From assembly GCF_000513855.1 (NCBI RefSeq), contig NZ_KI911318.1, positions 1 through 64,000 on the forward strand: a stretch of 64,000 nt of DNA. The letters are read 5' to 3'. The notes below the pieces were generated by a model that had not been told where the DNA came from, did not search any database, and saw only the letters and a program-made list of their open reading frames with translations. A program made the translations under genes and the position numbers. Position 1 is the stretch's first letter. The number at the start of each line of letters is the position of its first letter. The stretch comes from Desulfurococcus amylolyticus Z-533 (GTDB lineage: Archaea > Thermoproteota > Thermoprotei_A > Sulfolobales > Desulfurococcaceae). This document shows positions 1 to 7,357 of this stretch, piece after piece.

Positions 1-536
1 ACTATCGATAGTAGATCCTCCACAAGCTCTCGGTGAGCGTCCTTAGGCTCATCACCATAGATGACCTCTATCCTGACCCCGTACTGCCTGAAGAAGTACT
101 CTAGGTACTCGAAGCCGAACCTAGTCAGCCTGTCCCTGTATGTAGTAACCACGACGTCTACCTGCCTGCTAACTACGTAGTTGAAGAGCTTGAGTAGTCC
201 TCTGCGGTCAGTCTTCAGCCCGCTGGCGATGTCTGTTAGGACGTCGACTACTCTGTAGCCCCTAGCAGAGCAGTACTGGGTGAGGTACTGCACTTGCCTC
301 TCGAGGTCGCTCCTCTGGTCGCTGGAGCTCACGCGAGCGTAGACGACAGCCCTCACTTCTTTGGCTTCCGGCCTCCCTCCAAGGATGCGCTCTACCTCAG
401 AGTACGGTACTCTCATCCTGCCACTAGGCGTTCGCACGACGCTCACTCTGCCTTGAGAGACCCACCGCTTAAAAGTCCTGTAGCTAATCCCAACAATCTC
501 GCAGAACTCCCTAGGCTTCAGCAACCTCTCCAACAT
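1..536 (-). CDS. tnpA: IS607-family serine recombinase TnpA (3' part outside window)
   Basis: I translated this minus-strand frame by hand; it is open to the left edge, so the C-terminus is missing. The protein starts MLERLLKPREFCEIVGIS, a MerR-like helix-turn-helix that matches the N-terminus of IS607 transposases. From about residue 62 comes the resolvase domain, with the catalytic-serine motif YARVSSSDQ, followed by RQVQYLTQYC, DIASGLKTDRRG and TYRDRLTRFGFEYLE. Serine recombinases of this family integrate IS607 at GG dinucleotides. In this family tnpB normally follows tnpA, so a tnpB would lie beyond position 1. The first codons and upstream sequence recur at 53235-53312, which helps fix the start. 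Family assignment is firm; activity cannot be judged. Confidence 0.9.
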   Translation of the reverse strand, partial: MLERLLKPREFCEIVGISYRTFKRWVSQGRVSVVRTPSGRMRVPYSEVERILGGRPEAKEVRAVVYARVSSSDQRSDLERQVQYLTQYCSARGYRVVDVLTDIASGLKTDRRGLLKLFNYVVSRQVDVVVTTYRDRLTRFGFEYLEYFFRQYGVRIEVIYGDEPKDAHRELVEDLLSI

Positions 537-592
537 TCGACCTCAACTGCCTATAAAATTTCCTCAATGACCTTAATAAACGTTTCTGCCCC
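537..592 (-). mobile_element. IS607 left end
   Basis: This is the noncoding left terminus of the IS607 element whose tnpA begins at 536. Read on the minus strand it starts GGGGCAGAAACG and carries a TATA-like AAATTTTATA before the tnpA start. The boundary is set by comparison with 53235-53290: identity starts at GGGGCAG in both copies and the flanks beyond it differ. A GG at the boundary suits IS607 insertion. Confidence 0.75.
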
Positions 593-606
593 AGCCTCCC
601 TCACTA

Positions 607-650
607 TTACAACAGGAATCCCAATCCTTCAGGGTAGGGAGGAGATCGTG
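607..650 (+). mobile_element. TTAC-flanked hairpin, IS200/IS605 end-like
   Basis: TTAC is followed by AACAGGAATCCCAATCCTT, CAGGGTAGGGAGGAGATC. This has the arrangement of the other TTAC-hairpin copies in the window (TTAC, A-rich spacer, short CCC...GGG hairpin, GGAGGAG). It lies just outside the IS607 left end. TTAC is the target tetranucleotide of IS608-type Y1 transposases. No transposase is associated. Confidence 0.45.
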
Positions 651-784
651 GGTACTTTAATAGTGTATTGTCTCTGATTTATAGGTTTGTGTATATTTCC
701 CTAAGGATTTAGTCCCAAGAACTTTATTGGCTGGCAAAACTTGTAAATCTGACTATATAGTGCTTATGGACGTATCGGATGTCT

Positions 785-884
785 CCGAGGCCACTAGCTC
801 CAGGCAGTAACTCCACATAGTGTTTTCCAGTGTGGAGGAGCCGATGGGGGCACATATGAAGCCGTGATGAACCGAGCCGTGCCA
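785..884 (-). ncRNA. Putative structured small RNA
   Basis: The 430-base stretch between tnpA and TPI holds a GC-rich block on the minus strand. A TATA box (TTATATATTAA, centred near 908) predicts a start near 882, exactly where the block begins with GGCACGG. GGCAC pairs with GTGCC about 30 nt later. A second hairpin is built from CTCCACA and TGTGGAG, enclosed by GGCTCC and GGAGCT. The block ends in CGGAGACATCCG, which contains an ACA trinucleotide as in H/ACA RNAs. A 64-codon frame on this strand has no recognisable protein features. The class of RNA is unknown. Confidence 0.4.
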
Positions 885-964
885 GACACAGCCCGCTACG
901 GTTTAATATATAAGGCATGGTTCAGGTAAGCAGTTAAAAACATAGACATGTAGAGGTTTACGGT

Positions 965-1660
965 TTAGGCGAGGCCCTTGAGCATGGCTTCAGCCATTTC
1001 TTTCATTACTTGATAGGGGTCTTTTGCTTTCACTATCCCGGAGGCTACTAAGACCCCTATTGTGCCGAGTTTCACAGCTATGTAGGCGTCCTCGCCAGTC
1101 GTTATCCCAGCACCCGTTAGTATGGCTACGTCTTTATTGACCCGTCTAATCATGTCTACACTGTTAGTCACTACCTCCGGCTTAGCCTTGCTTACGCTTA
1201 CACCTGTTCCAATTAGCTCGGGCGGTTCTACGGCAACCATGTCCGGTCCCAGTACTGCTACAGCAGCACCTGTTTCAGGCGTATCCGCACATACAAGTGT
1301 CTCGATGCTGAGTCTCCTTGCCTTCTTAACCAAATAGTTTATATCAGAGATTTTTAGCCTATGCTCACTATGGTTCAGTATTACACCATGTGCCCCCAGG
1401 TTCTTCAACCCCTCTAATGGTATAAACCCTGTAATAGCCCCGGGCTCCACTGGGTCAGCATGCTGGGCGAATACCTTTACCCCGGTATCTTTCACGGCTT
1501 CGATAACGCTTTTCAACTCGGTGAATGGTGGTGCAAGTATTACTTCTACACCGGTCTCTCTCCACACCCTGACAGCGTCTTTTGCTAATCTATAAGCGTT
1601 TTCACCAAAACTATGGGGGTAATAGGCCTTAAAATTCACGGCTAGCACTGGCTTAACCAT
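965..1660 (-). CDS. tpiA: Triosephosphate isomerase
   Basis: Interconverts dihydroxyacetone phosphate and glyceraldehyde 3-phosphate in the cytoplasm. The 231-residue length is that of the short archaeal, tetrameric type rather than the ~250-residue bacterial type. Visible signatures are the N-terminal NFKAY with the substrate-binding Asn and Lys, the catalytic His in LNHSEHR, the catalytic Glu in VAVEPPELIGTG, and the C-terminal phosphate-binding GAGITTGED. It lies about 30 bases downstream of FBP aldolase/phosphatase on the same strand, so the two genes probably form a gluconeogenic operon: the isomerase supplies the triose pair that the bifunctional enzyme condenses and dephosphorylates. 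Confidence 0.97.
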   Translation of the reverse strand: MVKPVLAVNFKAYYPHSFGENAYRLAKDAVRVWRETGVEVILAPPFTELKSVIEAVKDTGVKVFAQHADPVEPGAITGFIPLEGLKNLGAHGVILNHSEHRLKISDINYLVKKARRLSIETLVCADTPETGAAVAVLGPDMVAVEPPELIGTGVSVSKAKPEVVTNSVDMIRRVNKDVAILTGAGITTGEDAYIAVKLGTIGVLVASGIVKAKDPYQVMKEMAEAMLKGLA

Positions 1661-1689
1661 GTCTCATCCACCATGTCTCGGCTGTGAGC

Positions 1690-2832
1690 TTAGCTTCCGG
1701 ATAGCATATCACTATGCTTCTTCACTACCTTGGCTTCCTCACTTTTTACAAATCTATCCTTTAGCTTCTCAAGCACTAGTGGCAGCGTTGTATACTCCAT
1801 CTCCTCGGGTCCAAGTCTATGGGGCATGAAGGGTCCATGTCTTCTCATATACTCAGCGATGAATTGAGCCAACCTCCTTGTCTCATCAAATGCTACGTCA
1901 TCGAATAGATCAGCCGGTCCTATTAGTTTCCCATTAGAGATATTCCATCCTAAGGCTATGACTCTAGGCGGGCCATCAAACCTTGTCACCCTAGCGTACC
2001 TCATTGGCACAGGCATTAATGGCCCATGGTGGCTTCCCCTCATCCACCCAGCTACCAGGTGTGGGAAACTGAATGCTTCCAGTACCTCGCCAACAGCCGG
2101 TAACCCGTGTTGCGCCCTCACGATGGCAACTGGGTCATCTTTACCAACATACCTGCCTGCTATGAGGTTAAGTCTTTCAACGCTGACAACGGCGGCTAGT
2201 AGATTATCGCTCTTCCTATACACCCTCCTAACAATGTATCTGCCAGGAGTACCTATCAACGCGAGTATATCATACATTTCCTCGGGGGACTTCAATAAAA
2301 CGCTTCTCCCCTCGAATACATCATATACTTCGAACACAAATCCATCATGCATCTTGGGATCTATTACGAGCCCAGCGGTATTGAATGGATCGGCGAACAC
2401 TCTGAATAAAGGTAGGTTAAATGCGCCTGGCTCTGTTTTATCCGCGTGGAACGTTATAACTGGCTCAGCCTCCCTCTCCTCCATTTCAAGCTCAGCCACA
2501 CCTGGGCCAAGTCCCTTCACGTTACCGGAGAAGGCTTCTGATAAAAGATCCTGGCCAGCCGCGTAGAGCTTTAGCTCGCGGGCTACCTTCGTAGCCGCCT
2601 TGAAGGCATCCCAGGCCAAGCCATGGATATCCGGGTGATCGGGTCCTTTCGTATGTGTCATTATTAACTGGATATCATCTCCAACATGGGTGACGTAGAA
2701 ATCTACTATTAACCCCTTCTGCTTCGCCTCAGCAAGCATCTTTGTTACAGCAGCTAATTGATCTGGATGGGGCATGTGATGGCCTGCTATACTGCCTAGG
2801 TCTGCCTTGATAACTGAGAGAGTAATCTTCAT
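1690..2832 (-). CDS. fbp: Bifunctional fructose-1,6-bisphosphate aldolase/phosphatase
   Basis: Class V enzyme of archaeal gluconeogenesis that condenses triose phosphates to fructose 1,6-bisphosphate and hydrolyses it to fructose 6-phosphate in one Mg-dependent active site. The protein (about 380 residues, typical) opens KITLSVIKADLGSIAGH, holds the metal-binding DDIQLIMTHTKG and KMHDGF, the Schiff-base-lysine region RYVGKDDPVAIVR, and GWNISNGKLIGPADLFDD near the C-terminus. Two start codons six bases apart are possible; I use MKITLS because family members begin there. Its presence fits a hyperthermophile that keeps glycolysis and gluconeogenesis separate. Confidence 0.97.
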   Translation of the reverse strand: MKITLSVIKADLGSIAGHHMPHPDQLAAVTKMLAEAKQKGLIVDFYVTHVGDDIQLIMTHTKGPDHPDIHGLAWDAFKAATKVARELKLYAAGQDLLSEAFSGNVKGLGPGVAELEMEEREAEPVITFHADKTEPGAFNLPLFRVFADPFNTAGLVIDPKMHDGFVFEVYDVFEGRSVLLKSPEEMYDILALIGTPGRYIVRRVYRKSDNLLAAVVSVERLNLIAGRYVGKDDPVAIVRAQHGLPAVGEVLEAFSFPHLVAGWMRGSHHGPLMPVPMRYARVTRFDGPPRVIALGWNISNGKLIGPADLFDDVAFDETRRLAQFIAEYMRRHGPFMPHRLGPEEMEYTTLPLVLEKLKDRFVKSEEAKVVKKHSDMLSGS

Positions 2833-2927
2833 ACCCATGCTTACACCATGTTTAAGTATTTATATGAAAAACTAATAAATATTTCTATAAGAGTAATTTT
2901 ATTTATTTCATTATTTGTTTAAAAGAT

Positions 2928-4736
2928 TTAATCAGGTAGATAATATTCCCCACGAGTCCTCTGCTCCCTATCCATCACAGAGCCCGGCTTATTTATCCTT
3001 GGACGCCCGCTCTCACTATCCCTCCTCACAGTTATATCTAGTTCCTTGAGGAGCCTATTAAAGCCTGTCCTAATATCCACTGGGCCGGAGGCATAACCCT
3101 CTATACCGGGCTTACCCAGGAACACTATTATTTTATCGGAGATATAGTTCTGCATAAGTAGGTCGTGTTCCACTACAAGAGCAGTCTTACCTTTCTCCTC
3201 CACTATTCTACGTATGGTTTTCGCAGTAGTGATCCTTTCCTCGACGTCGAGGTATGCTGAGGGCTCATCTAGGAAGTAGAGATCGGCATCCCTTGCAAGG
3301 GCAACGGCTACGGCTAGTTTCTGTAATTCTCCACCGCTCAGCTCGTCAACCCTTCTATCAAGCATCTTATTTAATCCAAGTTTCCTCACCAGTTCGTTGT
3401 ATAGCCATGACGATGGATCGAGGGCTGCCGGCGAGGCTGATTTAAGGTTAGCCATCACTGTCTCCTCACTGAATACTTTAGGGGATAACTCCTGTGGTTT
3501 CACGCTCACTTTCTCAGCAGATATTAATATGGCTTTCTCAGGGGACTCTATTTCCCCATTAAGTAGTTTCAGGAAGGTGGTTTTCCCAACACCATTAGGG
3601 CCCACTATTCCAAGTACTTCCCCTGCATATGCCTCCCCGGGTTCTACACGTAGTTTAAACCCTGATGACTCATACCGGTATTCTATAGCATCCCATTTAA
3701 GCACAGGATATGTGGTGACAACATCCCTTCTCTCCTGCATATGTATCCTGAATCTAAGCTCCTCATCCCTAATTCTCATGTTTTCAGCTGGTAGATACCC
3801 TTTGAGGTAATGGTTTATCCCTGTCCTAGTTCCATAGGGCTTCGATACTATACCGTATACGCCGGGTTCACCATAGACGACTACTATATTATCACTCATA
3901 TAGTCCAGCACCATTAAGTCATGCTCCACTATTACAACGTAGTTTTTTTCATAGTTGCTGAACTCTCTTATAGCGCTAGCAACCCTTATCCTCTCTCTTA
4001 TATCTAGGTAGCTGCAGGGTTCATCAAAGAAGTAAGCATTACCGTTTTTAACCAATACAGCGGCGACCAGGAATTTCTGTAGCTCTCCACCACTTAGCTC
4101 ACCTATCTTTCTATCAAGGAGATGAGAGAGGTTAAGTTCATCGATTATGTCGCGCCATAAGCCTCTCTCATCAGCTTTCATAATAAGCTCTCTAACACTT
4201 CCCTTTAAGACTCTCCTAGCTGCCTCTATATACTGTGGTTTCACAACCGCCTTGATCTCGTTGTTAGCGAGCTTCGTGAAGTATGATTGTAGCTCGCTGC
4301 CTCTGAAGTACCTTATTATCGCATCCCATTCAGGTGGATTACTATAGTTGCCTAGATTCGGCTTTATCTGGCCAGCCAGTATTTTTATACTGGTAGACTT
4401 CCCGGCACCATTTCTACCTATCACGCCTAAGATGCCGCCTGTCCTTGGTGCTGGTAGATTATATAGTTTGAACATGTTTTCCCCATACCTGTGGACAAGT
4501 ATTTTCTCAAGCTCGTCGGGTAGATTAACTATTGATATCGCGTTAAACGGGCATTTCTTAACACATATACCGCATCCTATACATGTCTCCTCGTATATTA
4601 CAACATATTTGCCGTCGCTGCTTAACTCTATGGCCTTCTTCCTCTTCCCCCTGTTGACCGGGCAGAACCTAATACATTCAAGACTACATTTATCTGGTTT
4701 ACAATAGTTTCTATCCACTACAGCTGTCCTAACCAT
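2928..4736 (-). CDS. ABCE1/Rli1 ribosome-recycling ATPase
   Basis: Soluble twin-ATPase that splits 70S ribosomes into subunits after termination or rescue. Domains in order: two 4Fe-4S clusters within residues 1-75 (CKPDKCSLECIRFC and CIGCGICVKKC), NBD1 with Walker A GRNGAGKST and signature LSGGELQK, a hinge segment, and NBD2 with Walker A GPNGVGKTT, a second LSGGELQK and Walker B DLYFLDEPSAYLD. The 602-residue length is normal. It acts with Pelota (48001-49071 in this window) in ribosome rescue. It is transcribed alone; the C-terminus has a basic and Pro-rich tail after the last ATPase motif. Confidence 0.97.
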   Translation of the reverse strand: MVRTAVVDRNYCKPDKCSLECIRFCPVNRGKRKKAIELSSDGKYVVIYEETCIGCGICVKKCPFNAISIVNLPDELEKILVHRYGENMFKLYNLPAPRTGGILGVIGRNGAGKSTSIKILAGQIKPNLGNYSNPPEWDAIIRYFRGSELQSYFTKLANNEIKAVVKPQYIEAARRVLKGSVRELIMKADERGLWRDIIDELNLSHLLDRKIGELSGGELQKFLVAAVLVKNGNAYFFDEPCSYLDIRERIRVASAIREFSNYEKNYVVIVEHDLMVLDYMSDNIVVVYGEPGVYGIVSKPYGTRTGINHYLKGYLPAENMRIRDEELRFRIHMQERRDVVTTYPVLKWDAIEYRYESSGFKLRVEPGEAYAGEVLGIVGPNGVGKTTFLKLLNGEIESPEKAILISAEKVSVKPQELSPKVFSEETVMANLKSASPAALDPSSWLYNELVRKLGLNKMLDRRVDELSGGELQKLAVAVALARDADLYFLDEPSAYLDVEERITTAKTIRRIVEEKGKTALVVEHDLLMQNYISDKIIVFLGKPGIEGYASGPVDIRTGFNRLLKELDITVRRDSESGRPRINKPGSVMDREQRTRGEYYLPD

Positions 4737-4842
4737 TTACACCCCCTCTAGCAGTATTAATATATTACTTGGCTGGTTGCCCGCTCTATGAGATATAAAA
4801 ATTATAGTTACGTATTTTTATCTCGGTAGAGCGGCTTCCACA

Positions 4843-4899
4843 GCATGATGACTGGTGACGGCTCTGAGGAATCTATGATGAGTAAAAGAATGGCTGAGC
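4843..4899 (+). ncRNA. C/D box guide sRNA
   Basis: All four boxes are present with canonical spacing: C ATGATGA (4845-4851), a 12-nt guide, D' CTGA (4864-4867), a 7-nt spacer, C' ATGATGA (4875-4881), a 12-nt guide, and D CTGA (4894-4897). Twelve-base guides are the archaeal norm. A TATA-like TATTTTTA (4813-4820) lies about 26 bases before box C. Guides are CTGGTGACGGCT and GTAAAAGAATGG. The RNA would direct 2'-O-methylation at the base paired to the fifth guide position before each D box; I could not assign rRNA or tRNA targets. It ends four bases from the convergent gene at 4904. Confidence 0.85.
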
Positions 4900-4903
4900 T
4901 TAA

Positions 4904-5206
4904 CTAATCAGACTCCTCTGAGCTACCTTCTTCCCGCTCTAACTCCTCTAAAAGGACCTCATAGTACTCGCTAAGAATCTCTCTTTCCTCCGGTGAAAGC
5001 TTTGTTTCCTTGGTCTCAGTTGCCTGTGCCGTTACAACCCTTTTGCTGGCGTCTACTTGGTATTTAACACTGTACTTATCTCTCCTCTTATCCATCCTAA
5101 CCTCGTAGCCGCATTTATTGCACTTTAGAACAGTCTCCCCATCTTTCTTAACAGGTATCAATGGGCTTCCACATCTAGGGCAGAGCTTAACCACTTCCTC
5201 CACCAT
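4904..5206 (-). CDS. TFS/RPA12-like N-terminal zinc-ribbon protein
   Basis: A 100-residue protein starting with a zinc ribbon, CPRCGSPLIPVKKDG...CNKCGYE, like the N-terminal (Rpb9-type) domain of archaeal transcription factor S and of Pol I subunit RPA12. TFS normally has a second, C-terminal zinc ribbon with an Asp-Glu pair that drives RNA cleavage. Here residues 60-100 carry no cysteines; instead there is a predicted helix and an acidic tail ending EREEGSSEESD. So it could dock on RNA polymerase but should not stimulate cleavage. It may be a paralogue of a full TFS elsewhere. The family link rests on the ribbon and the linker only. Confidence 0.65.
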   Translation of the reverse strand: MVEEVVKLCPRCGSPLIPVKKDGETVLKCNKCGYEVRMDKRRDKYSVKYQVDASKRVVTAQATETKETKLSPEEREILSEYYEVLLEELEREEGSSEESD

Positions 5207-5378
5207 TCCCTATACGTCTTAACTAATGCTAGTTAAACCAGGTTATAAAGATTTGGTTTCTACGGAAAACAGTGCCGAGAAGAAGTGATGACTGTGGGTA
5301 CATATTTCAATCTTTAAAAATCCTCTATACAATCTGTTAAACAGGTATGGTTGTAAAAGTAGCAGTGGAGTGATGGAT

Positions 5379-5591
5379 ATGGGTAAGGTAAGGATCAGAA
5401 TAGTTAAGAGAACGGCACGTGATCTACTGGAGAAATACCCGGACCTATTCACCCATGATTTCCAGCATAATAAGGTAGTTGTATCCAGGCTTGTGGAGAC
5501 ACAGTCCAAGAAGATGCGGAATTTAATAGCTGGATATGTCACGCATCTAGTGTCTCTCCGCTTGAAACGTGAGGCAGCGGCCAAGCAATGA
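5379..5591 (+). CDS. rps17e: 30S ribosomal protein S17e
   Basis: Small-subunit ribosomal protein shared by archaea and eukaryotes. The 70-residue protein starts MGKVRIRIVKRTARDLLEKYPD and has the family segment MRNLIAGYVTHL followed by a basic C-terminus. I chose the ATG at 5379 because GGAGTGAT lies four bases upstream and MGKVR matches the family start; an in-frame GTG at 5370 is less likely. Its stop overlaps the start of the Cgi121 gene (ATGA), so the two are translationally coupled. Confidence 0.93.
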   Translation: MGKVRIRIVKRTARDLLEKYPDLFTHDFQHNKVVVSRLVETQSKKMRNLIAGYVTHLVSLRLKREAAAKQ

Positions 5592-6100
5592 GTAACAACA
5601 TACTCGATGTCTCTAGGCTTTTAGGTAACACTTACAGGATACGGTTCCTAGGTAGAGATATCTATGTAGAGATAGGTATCTGTAGCAAGACATGTGATTC
5701 TCTTGATGAAGAAATAGCCTCCTTAAACCCCGCTGATAACAGTGTCCTAGCCATTATTCCTCAAAGTATGGTTTCAAACGTCTCCCAGATAATTCAGGGA
5801 GCAATACATTTAATAATATACGAGGACAGGTTAACCAGGTTTAGAAATAAAGGGCTACTATTAATGATGCTCTCAACAGGTTATAATCAAATATCTGAGA
5901 TGCTTTTAGAAGCAAGAAAGATGTTCAGTAAGGATAACGAATACTATCTGGTAAAAGTATACAGGGATAGCACCGAAACACAGTCTCTCTCATCGAGGAG
6001 TATAACAGGGAATTGTAGACCTGTCGAAGAACCCAAATGCGGTGAAGACTGTTTAAGATTACTTGTAAAAAACTTGTCTGTCTTACTGGGATTACTGTAG
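5588..6100 (+). CDS. cgi121: KEOPS complex subunit Cgi121
   Basis: Predicted Cgi121 component of KEOPS/EKC, which makes the t6A modification at position 37 of ANN-decoding tRNAs; Cgi121 binds the tRNA and contacts Bud32. The 170-residue protein has the family core with QIIQGAIHLIIYE followed by FRNKGLLLMMLSTGYNQISEML, matching the archaeal Cgi121 pattern. The last 40 residues, with Cys at CRPVEEPKCGEDC, are a lineage-specific tail. It overlaps S17e by four bases (ATGA). The call rests on the central motif; overall family divergence is high. Confidence 0.72.
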   Translation: MSNNILDVSRLLGNTYRIRFLGRDIYVEIGICSKTCDSLDEEIASLNPADNSVLAIIPQSMVSNVSQIIQGAIHLIIYEDRLTRFRNKGLLLMMLSTGYNQISEMLLEARKMFSKDNEYYLVKVYRDSTETQSLSSRSITGNCRPVEEPKCGEDCLRLLVKNLSVLLGLL

Positions 6101-6105
6101 TGTCT

Positions 6106-6204
6106 CTACCATTCCTCTTCTTCCCACTCTTCTTCTTCCCATTCTTCCTCTTCCCACTCTTCTTCCCATTCCTCTTCCCACTCTTCCTCAAGCCATATCT
6201 TCAC
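6106..6204 (-). CDS. Trp/Glu-repeat microprotein (32 aa)
   Basis: A short minus-strand frame with its own expression signals. A TATA element TTTATTTAAATA (6246-6257) predicts a start near 6225; GGAGGGGTG (6213-6221) is a strong ribosome binding site eight bases before a GTG start at 6204. The product begins MKIWL and continues as (EEEW) three times then (EEEEW) three times, ending in Trp before TAG. About two thirds of residues are Glu, with Trp every fourth or fifth position, so an amphipathic helix would line Trp on one face. It is convergent with Cgi121, ending six bases away. Function unknown; the alternative is a purine-rich repeat that is not translated. Confidence 0.55.
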   Translation of the reverse strand: MKIWLEEEWEEEWEEEWEEEEWEEEEWEEEEW

Positions 6205-6282
6205 TATTCCTACACCCCTCCACGTATCAAGGATTATTTTGAATCCTGAGGGTATTTAAATAAACACTTCTAATCCCTTAAT

Positions 6283-6325
6283 CTGACCTCTCCCTGCCCT
6301 GAGGTGCGAGGTTTTTCAGTTGTAA
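6283..6325 (-). mobile_element. TTAC-flanked hairpin, IS200/IS605 end-like
   Basis: Read on the minus strand, TTAC is followed by AACTGAAAAACCTCGCACCT, then CAGGGCAGGGAGAGGTCAG. This matches the copies at 16976 and 54666 in the order TTAC, AACTGAAA, hairpin, GGAG-GGTCAG. It sits in the 380-base gap between the microprotein and the dolichol-kinase-like gene, about 30 bases upstream of the microprotein TATA box. It is a solo end with no transposase. Confidence 0.6.
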
Positions 6326-6588
6326 AAGACTTCCCCGATGATCAGGGCTGAAATGCTGGATGTGTTCTTCTATATATCTTAGAGCTATGGGTAGACCGAA
6401 TATACATCTTCAGGAAGCTTATGGATCCTAAATCAAGGCTATAGATTTACTGGTGGACCTAGCTCCCGAGATCCCCCCCCCCCGGGAAACCACGTTAAGG
6501 GCTGAAGTATAACCACGAGGAATCCGGGGATGATCATAAAAGACGATGAAAACTGCTCTCAGGCGAACGGTATTTGTGGTTGGCCCGG
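6326..6588. other. Intergenic region with an 11-C run
   Basis: No gene is supported here. The stretch is richer in GC than its surroundings and contains a run of eleven C followed by GGG at 6473-6486. The words CTCCCGAGATC (near 6464) and GATCCCGAGG (near 6592) recur. This may be element debris or a structured 3' UTR of the gene ending at 6589. Confidence 0.4.
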
Positions 6589-7290
6589 CTAGATCCCGAG
6601 GTGAATGAATATTATAAGGGTAAAGAAGCTTGCCAACGGTATAGTGATGTTGTCATCTATTCTCTTACTTACCTCGAAGTGTTCTACTATACTTGCCACT
6701 ATAGCTGATATTAAACCGGCTATCCCAGCCAGGATGTACCCTACTGGAGCTGTAGCAACGAGCATGGCTAGGTTACCATACCAGGACTTGTTTCTCTTAT
6801 TGTATAAGAGGTTTCTAACAATACCTGTTACTCCATCTCCAAACGACATAAATGAAACCGGTATAACCCCATATATCCAGTCCCTGAAAATAATCCATGA
6901 TAAAATCATGACTACTCCCCACATAATTATAAAGTGTACCTCGTTAATGTTATCTGGGTCCTGGAACCAATAGAGTAGTTGCCGTTTCTTATGTGGTAGG
7001 TATACGGCTACAGCTAATATAATTATCATGGGTATAATCGTGTAGGGTGTTTCATAGCGTAATAGAGGTATTAGAATAGATACCACGCCTCCGGCGAGTA
7101 TGTGTATGATTTTCCTATTATAGTAGACAGCCTTTATATGTGATGCACCATGCTTAATCATCAGGTTATATGTGTAACGGGTTAATGGGTAAACCACTAT
7201 TATTACCCATACCAGCAAGGTGATCGTATAAAATAACTCCCTAGCTAGTTGGATAGTAATCAACCCCATATTTGATGCACCAGTTTCCAC
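6589..7290 (-). CDS. Dolichol kinase-like CTP transferase, membrane protein
   Basis: Integral membrane protein of about seven transmembrane segments related to dolichol kinase, phytol kinase and CDP-diglyceride synthases. Family signatures are RKIIHILAGG (about residue 60), FGDGVTGIVRN (about 150), WYGNLAM and the C-terminal EHFEVSKRIDDNITIPL. It probably uses CTP to phosphorylate an isoprenoid alcohol such as dolichol for N-glycan or S-layer glycosylation; the acceptor is inferred from family. The start is uncertain: MGLITIQL (codon 8) is an alternative. It is a single gene between noncoding stretches. Confidence 0.8.
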   Translation of the reverse strand: METGASNMGLITIQLARELFYTITLLVWVIIVVYPLTRYTYNLMIKHGASHIKAVYYNRKIIHILAGGVVSILIPLLRYETPYTIIPMIIILAVAVYLPHKKRQLLYWFQDPDNINEVHFIIMWGVVMILSWIIFRDWIYGVIPVSFMSFGDGVTGIVRNLLYNKRNKSWYGNLAMLVATAPVGYILAGIAGLISAIVASIVEHFEVSKRIDDNITIPLASFFTLIIFIHLGI

Positions 7291-7357
7291 ACCAGGGATA
7301 TGTCCTGAATCATATTTTACTTATTAGGAATGATTCACAATAAATATAATTAATGAT

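Noticed and set aside
294-677. 127-residue plus-strand frame at the left edge
   Set aside because: Antisense to the tnpA N-terminus, which has clear recombinase motifs on the other strand.
5283-5330. Possible C/D box sRNA at GTGATGA near 5286
   Set aside because: Box C only; no D, D' or C' motif follows.
5925-6191. 88-residue Lys/Gly/Ser-rich frame on the minus strand
   Set aside because: It is another frame of the Trp/Glu repeat and runs far into Cgi121; it lacks the RBS and the TATA box that suit the GTG at 6204.
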